From: an uncultured Pseudomonadales bacterium
GTDB lineage: Bacteria > Pseudomonadota > Gammaproteobacteria > Pseudomonadales > Pseudohongiellaceae
Direction: 5' to 3'
Assembly: GCA_943789485.1 (NCBI GenBank)
Contig: CALSUH010000007.1
Location: 124,001-188,000, forward strand
DNA: 64,000 nucleotides
Shown: piece after piece, positions 26,695 through 37,355 of the stretch
Layout of the letters: every line of letters begins with the position of its first letter
Position numbering within the stretch: the stretch's first letter is position 1
The notes under the pieces: model-generated
The model's input: the letters and a program-made list of their open reading frames with translations, nothing else
Told to the model about the DNA's origin: nothing
Databases searched by the model: none
Translations under genes and position numbers: made by a program

Positions 26695-27909
26695 TTAATT
26701 TACTAGTTCTGAAAAGGGAATGAATTCAAGATTATCGCCGATTGCGACCGCTGTATAGGGCGGAACGACGCCTAAGCCGTCTGCCTGGCTTAGCGACGTA
26801 GCCACTCCTGAGCTTTGATTTCTTAGTGCCTGCAGGGAAACCACTCCATCCCCACCTTGCGCTAGCTGACAACGTACATATTCCTGTCGCTCTCCAGACT
26901 GGGGAGTTACAAAGCCTGATGCTACTCGAAATGTAGACGGTGCGGCTTGCGTACCTCCCAACATACGAAGCAAGCAAGGCCTAACAACTAACACAAAGGT
27001 AACGAAAGCAGATACGGGATTGCCAGGCAAACCGAAGAATTGAGTCGCCGCGATCTTACCGCAGGCAAGAGGCTTGCCCGGCTTTATGGCTAACTTCCAC
27101 AACTGTAGCTCCCCTTCCTGCTCAACCACAGCCTTTACATGATCTTCCTCACCAACAGACACTCCTCCGGTGGTAATTACACAGTCACTGCGCTCGGCTG
27201 CAGCCACTAGCGCTAGCCGGGTTCCCTCGAAATCATCCGCTACTATGCCGCAATCAAGCACTTCTACCTGCAAGCCTTTCAACAGTGCATGCAACGTGAA
27301 GTAATTCGAATTGTAGATCTGACCAGCTTCCAACTTCGTGCCAGGTTGCACTAATTCATCGCCGGTTGTTAACAGGCTCACTCGCAGTCTTCTAGTAACA
27401 TTGACGGACTCCAAACCGATAGAGGCAAGCAAGCCGATGTCTTGCGGCTTTAGCCGATGACCCTTTGCCATCATCACCGCGCCCGCTTGTATATCGCCTC
27501 CTGCCTGACGCAGGTTCTCGCCAGGCTTTATATGCTGCTGTAGCACGCAAAGGACATCGCCATTGGCGTTGCAGTTTTCTTGCATCACCACCGCATCTGC
27601 TCCCTCAGGTACTGGGGCGCCTGTAAAAATACGCGCGGCCTCGCCCGATTTTAGCTGTTGGCCTACTTCGCCCGCTGCAATTCTCTGAGTAATCTTCAGC
27701 TGAATATTTTCAGACCCTAGGTCGGTGCTTTTCAAAGCATAGCCGTCCATCGCGCTATTGCAGTATGGAGGAACATCAATTGGCGACACACAATCACCCG
27801 CCAAGACTCTTCCTGCCGCCTGCTCTAGGAGCACGCTTTCCTGCCCAGTTATCAATGGTAACAACGGCATCAGTTGTTCTAAGGCTGTGTCAATTGAGGT
27901 CAGTGACAT
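26695..27909 (-). CDS. moeA: Molybdopterin molybdenumtransferase MoeA
   Basis: A 404-residue protein, normal MoeA length. It inserts molybdate into adenylylated molybdopterin, the last common step of molybdenum cofactor synthesis, in the cytoplasm. Diagnostic parts are CNSAMDGYAL near the N-terminus, RIFTGAPVPEGADAVVMQE, TTGDELVQPG, TTGGVSVGEEDHVK and KPGKPLACG, then FGLPGNPVSAFVTF. The molybdenum hydroxylase at 40.8-44.8 kb needs this cofactor. It lies 29 bp downstream of the RmlD-like gene in what looks like one transcription unit with the lipoprotein. Confidence 0.96.
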   Translation of the reverse strand: MSLTSIDTALEQLMPLLPLITGQESVLLEQAAGRVLAGDCVSPIDVPPYCNSAMDGYALKSTDLGSENIQLKITQRIAAGEVGQQLKSGEAARIFTGAPVPEGADAVVMQENCNANGDVLCVLQQHIKPGENLRQAGGDIQAGAVMMAKGHRLKPQDIGLLASIGLESVNVTRRLRVSLLTTGDELVQPGTKLEAGQIYNSNYFTLHALLKGLQVEVLDCGIVADDFEGTRLALVAAAERSDCVITTGGVSVGEEDHVKAVVEQEGELQLWKLAIKPGKPLACGKIAATQFFGLPGNPVSAFVTFVLVVRPCLLRMLGGTQAAPSTFRVASGFVTPQSGERQEYVRCQLAQGGDGVVSLQALRNQSSGVATSLSQADGLGVVPPYTAVAIGDNLEFIPFSELVN

Positions 27910-27938
27910 GTCTTAACCTCTACTCAAAGGATAGATAG

Positions 27939-28874
27939 TCATGAGGTGATACCACTCTCTGATTCGTTTAGCTCACTACGAAGCCGACCTACATACAGCG
28001 TCTTAATGGTCTCCTGCAAATTTCCGTGCCAGGACTTCTGCTTAATGCCAAAGGTATCGAATATTTTCTTACTGGAAAGCGTGGAGTTGGGTAGTTCCGG
28101 CAGCCGCGGTAGATTCTCGCGAATAGTAGTGTTGTCCAGCAATTGATAAATTTCTTCGTCGTGATTTGCAGCGTACTTGAGAACCTGCCTAGCAAATTCG
28201 ATCTCCTTCTTAATCTCCAATCCACTGTAATGATAAGTACCCCAGACATTCGCGTCACAGTCCACCTGCTGAGCGACTGCCAATATCGCTGAGGCAATAT
28301 CAGTCGTTGATGTCGGACTAAACCTACGACGCCAAACTGTCAATTCACCCTTGTGCTTCTTGATCGAATGAATCCAGGATTTGATTAGACCTATTTTGTG
28401 CTGACCGAAGAGCCAACCTGATCGCATGATTATATGTTTAGGATGATCTCTTACGGCCTGCTCGCCGGCCAGTGTGTAATAGCCGTAGACACCCTTAGGG
28501 TTTGTTTCGTCATTCTCGTTGTACCCTAGTTTTTTCTCACCATCGAACACATAACAGTTGGAAAGGTGCAGCATAGGAATATCGAGCTGATTACAGATCT
28601 GGGCCAGCATAGCCGGCAGCAGTGAATTGATTCGTTCACAGCGCTGTTCGGAGGACTCTGCCCGCTTTAGCGCGCTGTGGTTTCTGGAAATAAAGTCAGC
28701 CATGTTGATCAACTGCGTAGGGGCAAAGTCGGTGATCATCTTGGCGATTGAGCCCGCGTTGACCGGCTCGAAGTTCTTATCGGCAGGCGCGAGGAAACGA
28801 ATCTTGTTTTTCCGCAAAATTTCGATCAGGCCTTTGCCTGCTGGACTATTCGCCCCTACTAAGAACAACTTCAC
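27939..28874 (-). CDS. RmlD-like NAD(P)-binding short-chain dehydrogenase, catalytic Lys replaced
   Basis: A 311-residue extended-SDR protein resembling dTDP-4-dehydrorhamnose reductase. It has an N-terminal Rossmann motif VGANSPAGKGL, LHLSNCYVFDGEKK in place of the usual STDYVFDG, and RSGWLFG. In the YxxxK active-site position the sequence is YGYYTLAGE, so the catalytic Lys is Thr. This suggests altered or lost reductase activity, perhaps a binding or regulatory role. It heads the unit with moeA and the lipoprotein; no sugar-nucleotide genes are nearby. A non-catalytic sugar-nucleotide-binding protein is the most cautious label. Confidence 0.8.
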   Translation of the reverse strand: MKLFLVGANSPAGKGLIEILRKNKIRFLAPADKNFEPVNAGSIAKMITDFAPTQLINMADFISRNHSALKRAESSEQRCERINSLLPAMLAQICNQLDIPMLHLSNCYVFDGEKKLGYNENDETNPKGVYGYYTLAGEQAVRDHPKHIIMRSGWLFGQHKIGLIKSWIHSIKKHKGELTVWRRRFSPTSTTDIASAILAVAQQVDCDANVWGTYHYSGLEIKKEIEFARQVLKYAANHDEEIYQLLDNTTIRENLPRLPELPNSTLSSKKIFDTFGIKQKSWHGNLQETIKTLYVGRLRSELNESESGITS

Positions 28875-29075
28875 TGCTGAGTGACTTCCGTTACTAAAAT
28901 GTGTTGTTAGAGATCGTGGTTAACTATCTAGGTGCGTAGAGTCTGATCAAACGTGGCTCGAGTCAAGAAGAAGCTGGGCTAGAGCCAAACCGAGAGAGTT
29001 GGATTTTAACTATTTAGGCCGTCCTACCGTTGCGGCAGACAGCCCATAAAAAGTTCGACTGGGATCTGAAAATCC

Positions 29076-29564
29076 CTAGAAAGGTATATCGTCGTCGAAG
29101 TTGTCGAAGTTTGCAGGAGCCGCTTGTGGCGTTGCCGATGTAGATCTAGCCGCTGGAGGTCCGCCGCCCTGACCTTGTCCTTGACCCTGAGATTGACCAA
29201 ATGTGTTGTCGCCAGCGTTTCCGCCGCCGCGCGAGTCTAACATCTGCATCTCTGAGGCAACAATTTCAGTGGTATAGCGCTTAACACCGTCCTGTTCCCA
29301 AGATCTAGTCTGCAGGCGACCCTCTATATACAACTTGCTACCCTTCTTTATGTATTGCTCTACGATCTCGGCGAGGCGATTGAAGAAAATCACCCGGTGC
29401 CATTCCGTTTTTTCCTGCTGATCCCCCGTAGTCTTATCCTTCCAGGTTTCGCTGGTCGCGAGAGAGACATTCGCCACTCCATTGCCGTTTGGCATGACCC
29501 TGAACTCCGGATCATTGCCTGCGTTTCCAACCAGAATAACTTTATTTACACCTCGACTTGCCAC
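29076..29564 (-). CDS. ssb: Single-stranded DNA-binding protein
   Basis: A 162-residue SSB. The N-terminal OB fold (residues 1-110) shows [31 protein letters not shown] and [10 protein letters not shown] Gly/Gln-rich linker follows, and the conserved acidic tip DDDIPF at the C-terminus recruits repair and replication partners. It is divergent from uvrA across 267 bp, an arrangement common in proteobacteria. No convincing LexA box (CTG-N10-CAG) was found between them. Confidence 0.97.
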   Translation of the reverse strand: MASRGVNKVILVGNAGNDPEFRVMPNGNGVANVSLATSETWKDKTTGDQQEKTEWHRVIFFNRLAEIVEQYIKKGSKLYIEGRLQTRSWEQDGVKRYTTEIVASEMQMLDSRGGGNAGDNTFGQSQGQGQGQGGGPPAARSTSATPQAAPANFDNFDDDIPF

Positions 29565-29831
29565 TATCTGTCTCCCCGACTAAAACCCGTTGTATCACTA
29601 TTAATACCCAGTTTAGCGCCCGGATTAGGACTTACATAACTAGGTGTTGCATTGCTGTTAATTTGGAGCCTGAAATTGATTCAGGACTTCACACCAAGTG
29701 TATATCAAGCCCGCACTCATTAGAAATTTTCGCCGAAATAAACTTCATTGCTTTTAGTCGCAAGCTGTCCTTTACTCAAGCCTCCCAAATTGTCGATAAT
29801 GCTCGGTTTCGCCTACCGCAGTGAGTGAGTC

Positions 29832-32675
29832 ATGGATTCGATTGTCGTACGGGGTGCACGCACCCATAATCTAAAGAACATTAACCTCACTATCCCCCGC
29901 GATAAACTCGTAGTCATCACCGGGCTGTCCGGCTCCGGCAAGTCATCACTGGCATTCGATACCCTCTATGCTGAGGGTCAGCGCCGTTATGTCGAGTCAC
30001 TTTCGACCTATGCGCGCCAGTTCCTATCGATGATGGAGAAACCGGATATCGATCATATCGAAGGTCTCTCACCAGCAATTTCCATCGAGCAAAAATCCAC
30101 GTCCCACAATCCACGTTCTACAGTGGGCACGATTACCGAGATTTACGATTACCTGCGACTGCTCTTCGCGCGAGTAGGCGAACCGCACTGTCCAGAGCAC
30201 AATATAAAGCTACAGGCTCAGACCGTCAGCCAGATGGTGGATAAGGTCATGGCACTTCCCGAAGGCAGCCGCATTATGGTGCTCGCGCCTATTATCCGCG
30301 AGCGCAAGGGAGAACACCTTCACGTCTTCAGCGAGTTGAACAGCAGCGGCTTCATACGCGCTAGGGTTGATGGGTTGGTCTGTGAAATAGAATTTCCACC
30401 GGAGTTGGAGAAGAACAAGAAGCACTCCATTGACGTGGTGGTTGATCGCTTGAAGATCAAGCCTGGACTGGAGCAGCGCCTCGCAGAGAGCTTCGAGACT
30501 GCCGTTCAATTAGCCGACGGCTTAGCGCTAGTCAGCATTACCAGTGAAAATGACGAAAAGCCGCAAGACGATCTCGTGTTCTCTTCCCTGTTTGCCTGCC
30601 CGCAATGCGGACACAGCATCTCGGAGCTAGAACCGAGGTTATTCTCCTTCAACAACCCAGCCGGCGCCTGCTCCACCTGCGATGGCCTAGGCGTAAAACA
30701 GTTTTTCGACGAGAGTCGCATCATCACCGACGAGACATTGGCTTTGGCAGAGGGGGCGATTCGTGGCTGGGATCGTCGCAACATCTACTATTTTCAGATG
30801 CTCACCTCCTTGGCAGCTCACTACAACTTCACAGTCGAGACACCATTTCAGAAACTTTCTAAGAAGCACCAAAATCTCATCCTCAGAGGAAGCGGCAAAG
30901 ATGTCATCGATTTTCACTATGTGAACGATCGTGGCGATACGATCACGCGCAGCTACCCCTTCGAAGGCATCTTGCCCAACATGGAACGCCGCTACCGTGA
31001 AACAGAATCGAATTATGTCCGCGAGGAACTGGCGAAATACCTTAGCTCGCAATCCTGCCCCGACTGCAGCGGCACGCGCCTGAGGAAAGATGCTCGATAC
31101 GTACTAATCAAAGGATTAAACCTGCCCAGCATCACCGGGATGACAGTTGCGCAGTCGGCCGATTATTTCAAGAAACTTAAACTCTCTGGCACCCGTGCCC
31201 AGATCGCGGAAAAAATTCTAAAGGAGCTTCAGGACCGCCTAAAATTCTTGATCGATGTGGGACTTAACTATCTAACACTCAATCGCAGCGCAGACACGCT
31301 CTCAGGTGGAGAGGCGCAACGCATTCGTCTCGCCAGCCAGATTGGCGCTGGCCTGGTCGGGGTGATGTATATCCTAGACGAGCCTTCCATTGGACTGCAT
31401 CAGCGCGACAATAACCGGCTGCTGAATACCCTCTTCCATCTTCGCGACCTAGGTAATACCGTGATCGTGGTAGAACACGACGAGGAGGCGATCGCGAGCG
31501 CGGATCACATCATCGACATCGGTCCTGGTGCTGGCGTACACGGCGGTGAAATTGTCGCTGAGGGTACGCTAGCCGACATCATGAAGTCGAAGAAATCTCT
31601 AACCGGAAAATTTCTCTCCGGTGTGGAAAAAATTGATATACCAAAGAATCGCGTGCCCTACGACGACAAAAAGCTGCTCACCCTAAAAGGCGCGACCGGC
31701 AATAACCTGCAGAAGGTAGATCTAACTATTCCCCTAGGGTTATTCACTTGTGTCACCGGCGTATCTGGATCGGGAAAGTCCACACTGGTCAATAACACCC
31801 TATACCCAATCACTGCTACGAAATTAAACAAGGCTACCACTCTCAACCCATCACCCTATGAAGAGATAGTGGGGCTGGATCAGTTAGACAAGGTAGTCGA
31901 TATAGATCAAAGCCCGATCGGCAGAACGCCGCGCTCGAATCCAGCAACCTATACTGGCATCTTCACCCCAGTGCGAGAACTCTTTGCCGGCACCCAGGAG
32001 GCGCGAACGCGTGGCTACAAACCCGGTCGCTTCAGCTTTAACGTAAAAGGCGGCCGCTGCGAGGCCTGTCAGGGAGACGGCCTCGTAAAAGTCGAGATGC
32101 ATTTCTTGCCCGATGTGTATGTGGCCTGTGAGGTTTGTCGTAGCAAGCGCTACAACCGCGAAACCCTAGAAGTGAAGTACAAGGGGAAAAACATCAACGA
32201 AGTATTAAATATGACTATCGAAGACGCACGCGTGTTTTTCGATGCCGTACCGGCGATAGCACGTAAACTTCAGACCCTCATGGAAGTAGGCCTGTCCTAT
32301 ATCTGCCTAGGGCAGGCAGCGACCACACTCTCCGGCGGCGAGGCGCAACGCGTCAAGTTATCGCGAGAACTCTCCAAGCGGGACACTGGAAAGACTCTCT
32401 ACATTCTGGATGAACCTACGACAGGACTGCATTTCCAAGACATCCGGCAACTGCTCAAGGTGCTGCATCACCTTCGCGACGCTGGCAATACCATCGTCGT
32501 CATTGAACACAATCTGGACGTGGTAAAGACCGCGGACTGGGTGGTCGACTTGGGTCCGGAAGGTGGCAGTGGTGGCGGCAATATCATCGCCGAAGGCACG
32601 CCCGAAGCGGTGGCTATGATAAAGAAGTCGTATACTGGGCAATACCTAAAGAAAACACTAAGTAAGCAGAGCTAA
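29832..32675 (+). CDS. uvrA: Excinuclease ABC subunit A
   Basis: A 947-residue UvrA, full length. It is the damage-recognition ATPase of nucleotide excision repair. Two ABC modules are present, with Walker A motifs GLSGSGKSS (N-terminal) and GVSGSGKST (C-terminal) and signatures LSGGEAQR in both halves. Zinc-binding cysteine pairs are visible (CPQCGHSI with [14 protein letters not shown] with CEVC). The start ATG follows GTGAGTGAGTC. The caspase-like gene begins 14 bp after its stop, so the two may share a transcript. Confidence 0.98.
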   Translation: MDSIVVRGARTHNLKNINLTIPRDKLVVITGLSGSGKSSLAFDTLYAEGQRRYVESLSTYARQFLSMMEKPDIDHIEGLSPAISIEQKSTSHNPRSTVGTITEIYDYLRLLFARVGEPHCPEHNIKLQAQTVSQMVDKVMALPEGSRIMVLAPIIRERKGEHLHVFSELNSSGFIRARVDGLVCEIEFPPELEKNKKHSIDVVVDRLKIKPGLEQRLAESFETAVQLADGLALVSITSENDEKPQDDLVFSSLFACPQCGHSISELEPRLFSFNNPAGACSTCDGLGVKQFFDESRIITDETLALAEGAIRGWDRRNIYYFQMLTSLAAHYNFTVETPFQKLSKKHQNLILRGSGKDVIDFHYVNDRGDTITRSYPFEGILPNMERRYRETESNYVREELAKYLSSQSCPDCSGTRLRKDARYVLIKGLNLPSITGMTVAQSADYFKKLKLSGTRAQIAEKILKELQDRLKFLIDVGLNYLTLNRSADTLSGGEAQRIRLASQIGAGLVGVMYILDEPSIGLHQRDNNRLLNTLFHLRDLGNTVIVVEHDEEAIASADHIIDIGPGAGVHGGEIVAEGTLADIMKSKKSLTGKFLSGVEKIDIPKNRVPYDDKKLLTLKGATGNNLQKVDLTIPLGLFTCVTGVSGSGKSTLVNNTLYPITATKLNKATTLNPSPYEEIVGLDQLDKVVDIDQSPIGRTPRSNPATYTGIFTPVRELFAGTQEARTRGYKPGRFSFNVKGGRCEACQGDGLVKVEMHFLPDVYVACEVCRSKRYNRETLEVKYKGKNINEVLNMTIEDARVFFDAVPAIARKLQTLMEVGLSYICLGQAATTLSGGEAQRVKLSRELSKRDTGKTLYILDEPTTGLHFQDIRQLLKVLHHLRDAGNTIVVIEHNLDVVKTADWVVDLGPEGGSGGGNIIAEGTPEAVAMIKKSYTGQYLKKTLSKQS

Positions 32676-32689
32676 AGGCGATTATCACG

Positions 32690-35173
32690 ATGGTCAAATC
32701 TACAAATTCACTGGCTTTCGGTGCAATCAGCACAGCGCGAAATTGCTCGCTCGCCCTTGGCCTCTTTTTTGTGTGCCTTGCAGCAAACACTCATGCACAG
32801 TCAGATGCGTCTGCCATTAATTTTGGCGACAACGCAAGCAGTTGGGCGAATGACCAGGAATGCGACGATCCTCGCTTCGCCGGGGAAGGCATGGCGCCCA
32901 CTCTTGTCGAGACTGACCGTTTGCATGACGCGAGCGATTGCAGGGCTCTCTATATTGCTGGCTCAATTTACTTAGCAGATGCCAATTCCGCTTCCAGTAG
33001 TGCCGGCATCGACTTTGGTGACGACGCCAGCACCTGGGCTAATGATGAGCAATGCGATGATCCAAGGTTCGAGGGCGAAGGAGTGGCCAACACGCTTCTT
33101 GAAGACGATCGGCTACACGATGCTACAGATTGCCGCGAGCTGTTTCTTGCAGGATCTATTCGTCTTATTGAAGAGTCAACGTCAAACGGCAATGGCGGCG
33201 TAGACTACGGTGACAATAGCAGCACCTGGGCCTTCGATGGACAGTGCGATGATCCACGATTTTCCGGGCGCGGCATGTCAGCCCTACTACTAGACACAGA
33301 CATGTTTCATGATGCCGCGGACTGTCGCGAATTAGTTGAGATAGGCTCTATTCTCCTACTACCAGGATCCAACGTTATGCTCGGCGGACGCTTCGAACGC
33401 GGCAGTCTCCGCGCGGGCGACAACACCCGAGCGAATGGCAGTTATAGCGACAGCTATTCTTTCATTGCTGACCGAGGCGATTCCACGATTGTCGATCTGC
33501 GCTCGGGCGAGTTCGATACTTTCCTCACGGTTCGAGCTCCTAACGGCGAAGAATTCACCAACGACGATTATGAAGCCAGCTTCGATCGCTCATTAGTTTC
33601 TATTCCTAGGACAGAGACGGGAGTTTACGAAGTAATCGTATCAAGTTATGCCGAGTATGAAAGTGGCGGCTACACACTAGAATTCACAACCGACGAAAGA
33701 CCGCTGGAATCTCTTAACCAGCAGATTAGTGGTGTGCTGATCGATGAGGACAACACATTCACCGATGGCGAATATTATGACAGCTATGAGTTTGAAGGTC
33801 GGCCCGGTCAATCCGTGACACTCGATCTACGCTCCGATGACTTCGATACTTATTTGATTCTCAGACAACCAAACGGAGAAACTTTGGCCAATGATGATAC
33901 TGATGGCTCGAATAGTCGAATCGAAGCTATCCTGCCGGAGGCGGGAAACTATGAAGTCCTTGTTAGCTCTTTCACAGGTGGAGAGACCGGCGAATACCGG
34001 CTGAACATCGCAGAAGTAACTGATCTGTCGGCAGGCGCCGGTTCGGAAGTTGCTGCGGGCAGCCTACACGTCGGCGACTCGGTATCTGGAGATTTAGTTG
34101 ACGGCGATCAACTCGCGGAGAACGATGAGTTTCAAGATAGCTTTTTCTTTACCGGCAATAGCGGCGAGACGATAATAGTCGACCTTACCGCTAGTGATTT
34201 CGATACTGTACTCAGTCTACAGACGCCGGCTGGAGAAATATTCGAGAACGATGATTATGAAGGCAGCACGGATCAGTCACTCTTACGGCTAACACTGCAA
34301 GAATCAGGACGCTATCGCATCCTCGTGTCATCTTATAGTAGCGGTGAAACTGGCAACTATCAGCTCGCCGTTCGCCCCGCCGATGCCCTCAGTTCAGTTT
34401 CCACAGACGCTGCTTCCGGAGCGCAGGTCTATGGCATATTCGCGGGAATAGCGGACTATCCCGGCACAGGTAACGATCTCGATTTAACTGATCAGGACGC
34501 GATACGAGCTCGCGATGCACTGATAGCTGGCGCCGGCATGAATGCAGACAATGCCTATACTCTGCTCAACGACGGTGCTACTGGTGACAATTTCCGCGCA
34601 GCCCTGAATAGCATCAATGCGGACATCGGCGCCGACGATACTCTGGTGATCTTCTATTCGGGACACGGGGACAGAGTGCCTCGAGCAGCTGGCCCGAACA
34701 GCTCCGATCCTGATGGACTGGATGAAACTATGGAGCTCTACGATGGCCCGATGTTAGATGACGAATTAGCCACCCTGCTGGACAACAGCAACGCCGGCAC
34801 AATTTTATTGGTGATGGATTCCTGTTTCAGCGGCGGCTTCTCCAAAGATATCATTTCCCGACCAGGTCGCATGGGTCTGTTCTCCTCCGAAGAAGACGTT
34901 ACCTCACAGGTCGCATTCAAGTTTCAGGCGGGAGGCTATCTCTCTGTCTTCTTCGACGAGGCAATTCGGGAAGGTTATGCAGATAGAGATGAGAATGGCG
35001 ACGTGACAGCTATCGAGCTAAGCCAGTATTTGCACGGCCGCTATCGTGCCGATGTAAAATCATTGGGCACAACCAGTTATGTGCGTACCTCCGGACCGCA
35101 GTCCGCCTACCAACACCTAGTCGTAGATCGTGGCGGTATCGGGCCCTATAGTATTTTATTTAACAGAAATTGA
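32690..35173 (+). CDS. Exported caspase-like (C14) protein with Cys repeats and PPC domains
   Basis: An 827-residue protein with a signal peptide (cleavage near NTHAQS). Three about 60-residue repeats follow (about residues 42-225), each with a GD-x-(A/S)-S-x-W-A core, CDDPRF and a later HDAxDCR, giving two cysteines per repeat. Next come three pre-peptidase C-terminal (PPC) domains (about 230-560) with FDT(F/Y/V)L and NDD motifs. A caspase-type domain (about 575-790) follows, with catalytic His659 in YSGHGD and Cys712 in DSCFSGG. The enzyme is expected in the periplasm or outside the cell. It is 14 bp behind uvrA. The substrate is unknown, and the pair may be linked only by position. Confidence 0.88.
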   Translation: MVKSTNSLAFGAISTARNCSLALGLFFVCLAANTHAQSDASAINFGDNASSWANDQECDDPRFAGEGMAPTLVETDRLHDASDCRALYIAGSIYLADANSASSSAGIDFGDDASTWANDEQCDDPRFEGEGVANTLLEDDRLHDATDCRELFLAGSIRLIEESTSNGNGGVDYGDNSSTWAFDGQCDDPRFSGRGMSALLLDTDMFHDAADCRELVEIGSILLLPGSNVMLGGRFERGSLRAGDNTRANGSYSDSYSFIADRGDSTIVDLRSGEFDTFLTVRAPNGEEFTNDDYEASFDRSLVSIPRTETGVYEVIVSSYAEYESGGYTLEFTTDERPLESLNQQISGVLIDEDNTFTDGEYYDSYEFEGRPGQSVTLDLRSDDFDTYLILRQPNGETLANDDTDGSNSRIEAILPEAGNYEVLVSSFTGGETGEYRLNIAEVTDLSAGAGSEVAAGSLHVGDSVSGDLVDGDQLAENDEFQDSFFFTGNSGETIIVDLTASDFDTVLSLQTPAGEIFENDDYEGSTDQSLLRLTLQESGRYRILVSSYSSGETGNYQLAVRPADALSSVSTDAASGAQVYGIFAGIADYPGTGNDLDLTDQDAIRARDALIAGAGMNADNAYTLLNDGATGDNFRAALNSINADIGADDTLVIFYSGHGDRVPRAAGPNSSDPDGLDETMELYDGPMLDDELATLLDNSNAGTILLVMDSCFSGGFSKDIISRPGRMGLFSSEEDVTSQVAFKFQAGGYLSVFFDEAIREGYADRDENGDVTAIELSQYLHGRYRADVKSLGTTSYVRTSGPQSAYQHLVVDRGGIGPYSILFNRN

Positions 35174-35231
35174 TCAGTAGAATCTAAAGAGCAAGAGGCG
35201 GTGATAATTAGCCTATAGGGTGAAATCAATT

Positions 35232-37355
35232 TCAATCTAATGCAAAAACCCAAATGGCCGCACCACCTTTTGGTGAATCATTTATTGGCATACCTTCATC
35301 TTCAGCAAAATATCCGTACATTCGTGTCCAGTCATTAACATGATAGCCAGTTTGGCCCACAACCAATGCGATATACTGTTTGTCGTTTACAGAGTAAGTA
35401 GCTATTGTCGAGCTCGGAACATCATTAAGAAGTGACTCCCATAGCACTTCACCAGTTTCCTCATCCAGTGCTTTAAACCCGCGATTTAGATCGCCAACAA
35501 AAACTAGTCCACCTGCCGTCGCAAGTACCGAGCTAATAATAGGGCTGGGTTGACGGTGCCTCCAGGCAAATTCTTGCTCTGACATATCAACTGCCTGAAT
35601 CCGCCCCATACTACCGTTGCTGTCTGGATTAAGAGCGGCGGCGAAATTGACGCCCGATGTTACTACTGAATATCCCTCTGTACTGGCGATTATGCAGGCC
35701 TCGTTCAAGGGAATAAACATTCGATTCGTTATCGGATTAAAGGCTGAGGGAGGCCAGCTCTTTGCACCGTAGTGATTCGAGCAGATTAGGCTGACCACTT
35801 CCGGATTCGGAATTGTATCGGGGTTAATTGTCTTGTATCCAGTCTCGGGATCAATCGCAGAAACAACATTCTGCAAACCCATATCGATGGAAAACAAATA
35901 TTCCCCAGTTGCTGCATCGACAGCATCGAGAATACCCAGCTTGCCAACATTAACCACTGCTTTACGGGTTTCTCCGCGGAATGGAATATTTACAATTTGC
36001 CGCTCGAATGCCCAGTCTAAATCCCATTGATCGTTCGCCAAGTGCTGGTAATACCACGCCAACTCACCAGTATCAGGATTCAAGGCAATCGTCGCGTTGG
36101 TATAGAGTGCATCATTGGTAATTCCATCTCTATTAACCGGGTATAACAATGGTCCTGTGTCGTAAGTTGGCGCCACACCAAAATAAACTAGATTGAGTTC
36201 TGCATCGTAGGCGCCTGCGTTCCACACTGAGCCACCACTTCTTTCCATCATGGTTAAACCGTTCCAGCTATTACCCCCCGGTTCACCAGGTCGCGGAATT
36301 GTGTTGAAGCGCCACTTCTGCTCGCCTGTTTCAGTATCAAGCCCGAGTACCCAGCCACCCTTCGCGATGCGTAGTGAGGTGATTCCCTGTATGACCGTAT
36401 CACCAATAATCATCGGCGCCATGCGCAAATGATAACCAACTAAACCTTCTTCAGTTTCTATTTCATGATCCCAGATAAGCTCCCCAGTCTTCGCACTCAA
36501 CGCCAGAACATGCAGATCAGAAGTAGGCACATAGACTTTGTCATCATGCAGGGCAATCCCCTTTTTTTGGCTGGAGGGAACAGACGACTCATGCTGGTAA
36601 CGCCATAACAGCCCACCATTGGTAGCATCAATTGCAAGAATTGTGTCGGGGAACGTAAATAAGAACATCACCCCGTCGTGAACAATCGGGCCGGGATTAT
36701 TTGGCCCCGCTTGCAATGGCATTCGCCAGGCTAGGGAGAGATCATCAACATTGGTTTTATTAATTTGATCAAGCGCACTAAAACCCTGATTGTCATAACT
36801 GCGCTGCCAAAGTAGCCAATCCTCCTCTGGAGGATTATTCAACATTTCGCCAGTTACTGGAGTTAATTTCGCCAGAATTTCTTCTGCCCCATCTGCAACA
36901 TTGGTCTCGATCAGAACTCTCGGCCCGTCATTCATCTCGGGCAGTAGGCGATTCGATTGAAAATCAACTCCCGGTGCCAACGCTTCTGAGTCTGGGTTCA
37001 CTCCATTGTAGTCAAGAATATAGGCTGTAATTTCTTCATAGGCTTGATCATCGAGACCTGTAGCTGAGCCGGGGGGCATTCTACGCAATTGAGTTGCAAG
37101 TTGGTCTATCGACACGCCACTCCAACGAGCAGCAAAATCAGGGCCTGATAAGTTTGGCACGACTGTGGCGCCTTCAAGATTCAACCCGTGACAACTCGCA
37201 CAATTAAGTTCGTAGATTTTCTTGCCAGAATTCGCCTGAACCTCAGTATGAACTAGTGTCTGCTGACTATTCGCCTGGCCACCTAAAAGGGCTGTGACCA
37301 GGAAAAGCAAAAACGTTTTTAGGGTAACTGGTAGTCTGATTTTTTTAATGCTCAT
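35232..37355 (-). CDS. PQQ-dependent dehydrogenase with N-terminal cytochrome c domain
   Basis: A quinoprotein of 707 residues if started at ATG 37355. A longer frame to 37421 adds 22 residues before the signal peptide and is less likely. After the signal peptide (cleavage near GGQANSQ) a cytochrome c domain carries CASCH (Cys52, Cys55, His56) and a distal Met in RRMPPGSA. The propeller then follows with YDNQGFSALDQINK, GGLLWRYQHES and SWNGLTMMERSGGSVWN, and a C-terminal VFVGDLNRGFKALD. The heme domain precedes the propeller, unlike the internal heme of the 18-20 kb quinoprotein, so the two are distinct families. The likely role is periplasmic alcohol or sugar oxidation. Confidence 0.88.
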   Translation of the reverse strand: MSIKKIRLPVTLKTFLLFLVTALLGGQANSQQTLVHTEVQANSGKKIYELNCASCHGLNLEGATVVPNLSGPDFAARWSGVSIDQLATQLRRMPPGSATGLDDQAYEEITAYILDYNGVNPDSEALAPGVDFQSNRLLPEMNDGPRVLIETNVADGAEEILAKLTPVTGEMLNNPPEEDWLLWQRSYDNQGFSALDQINKTNVDDLSLAWRMPLQAGPNNPGPIVHDGVMFLFTFPDTILAIDATNGGLLWRYQHESSVPSSQKKGIALHDDKVYVPTSDLHVLALSAKTGELIWDHEIETEEGLVGYHLRMAPMIIGDTVIQGITSLRIAKGGWVLGLDTETGEQKWRFNTIPRPGEPGGNSWNGLTMMERSGGSVWNAGAYDAELNLVYFGVAPTYDTGPLLYPVNRDGITNDALYTNATIALNPDTGELAWYYQHLANDQWDLDWAFERQIVNIPFRGETRKAVVNVGKLGILDAVDAATGEYLFSIDMGLQNVVSAIDPETGYKTINPDTIPNPEVVSLICSNHYGAKSWPPSAFNPITNRMFIPLNEACIIASTEGYSVVTSGVNFAAALNPDSNGSMGRIQAVDMSEQEFAWRHRQPSPIISSVLATAGGLVFVGDLNRGFKALDEETGEVLWESLLNDVPSSTIATYSVNDKQYIALVVGQTGYHVNDWTRMYGYFAEDEGMPINDSPKGGAAIWVFALD

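Noticed and set aside
29565-29831. LexA box between ssb and uvrA
   Set aside because: The arrangement suggests one, but no CTG-N10-CAG type palindrome was found in the 267 bp.
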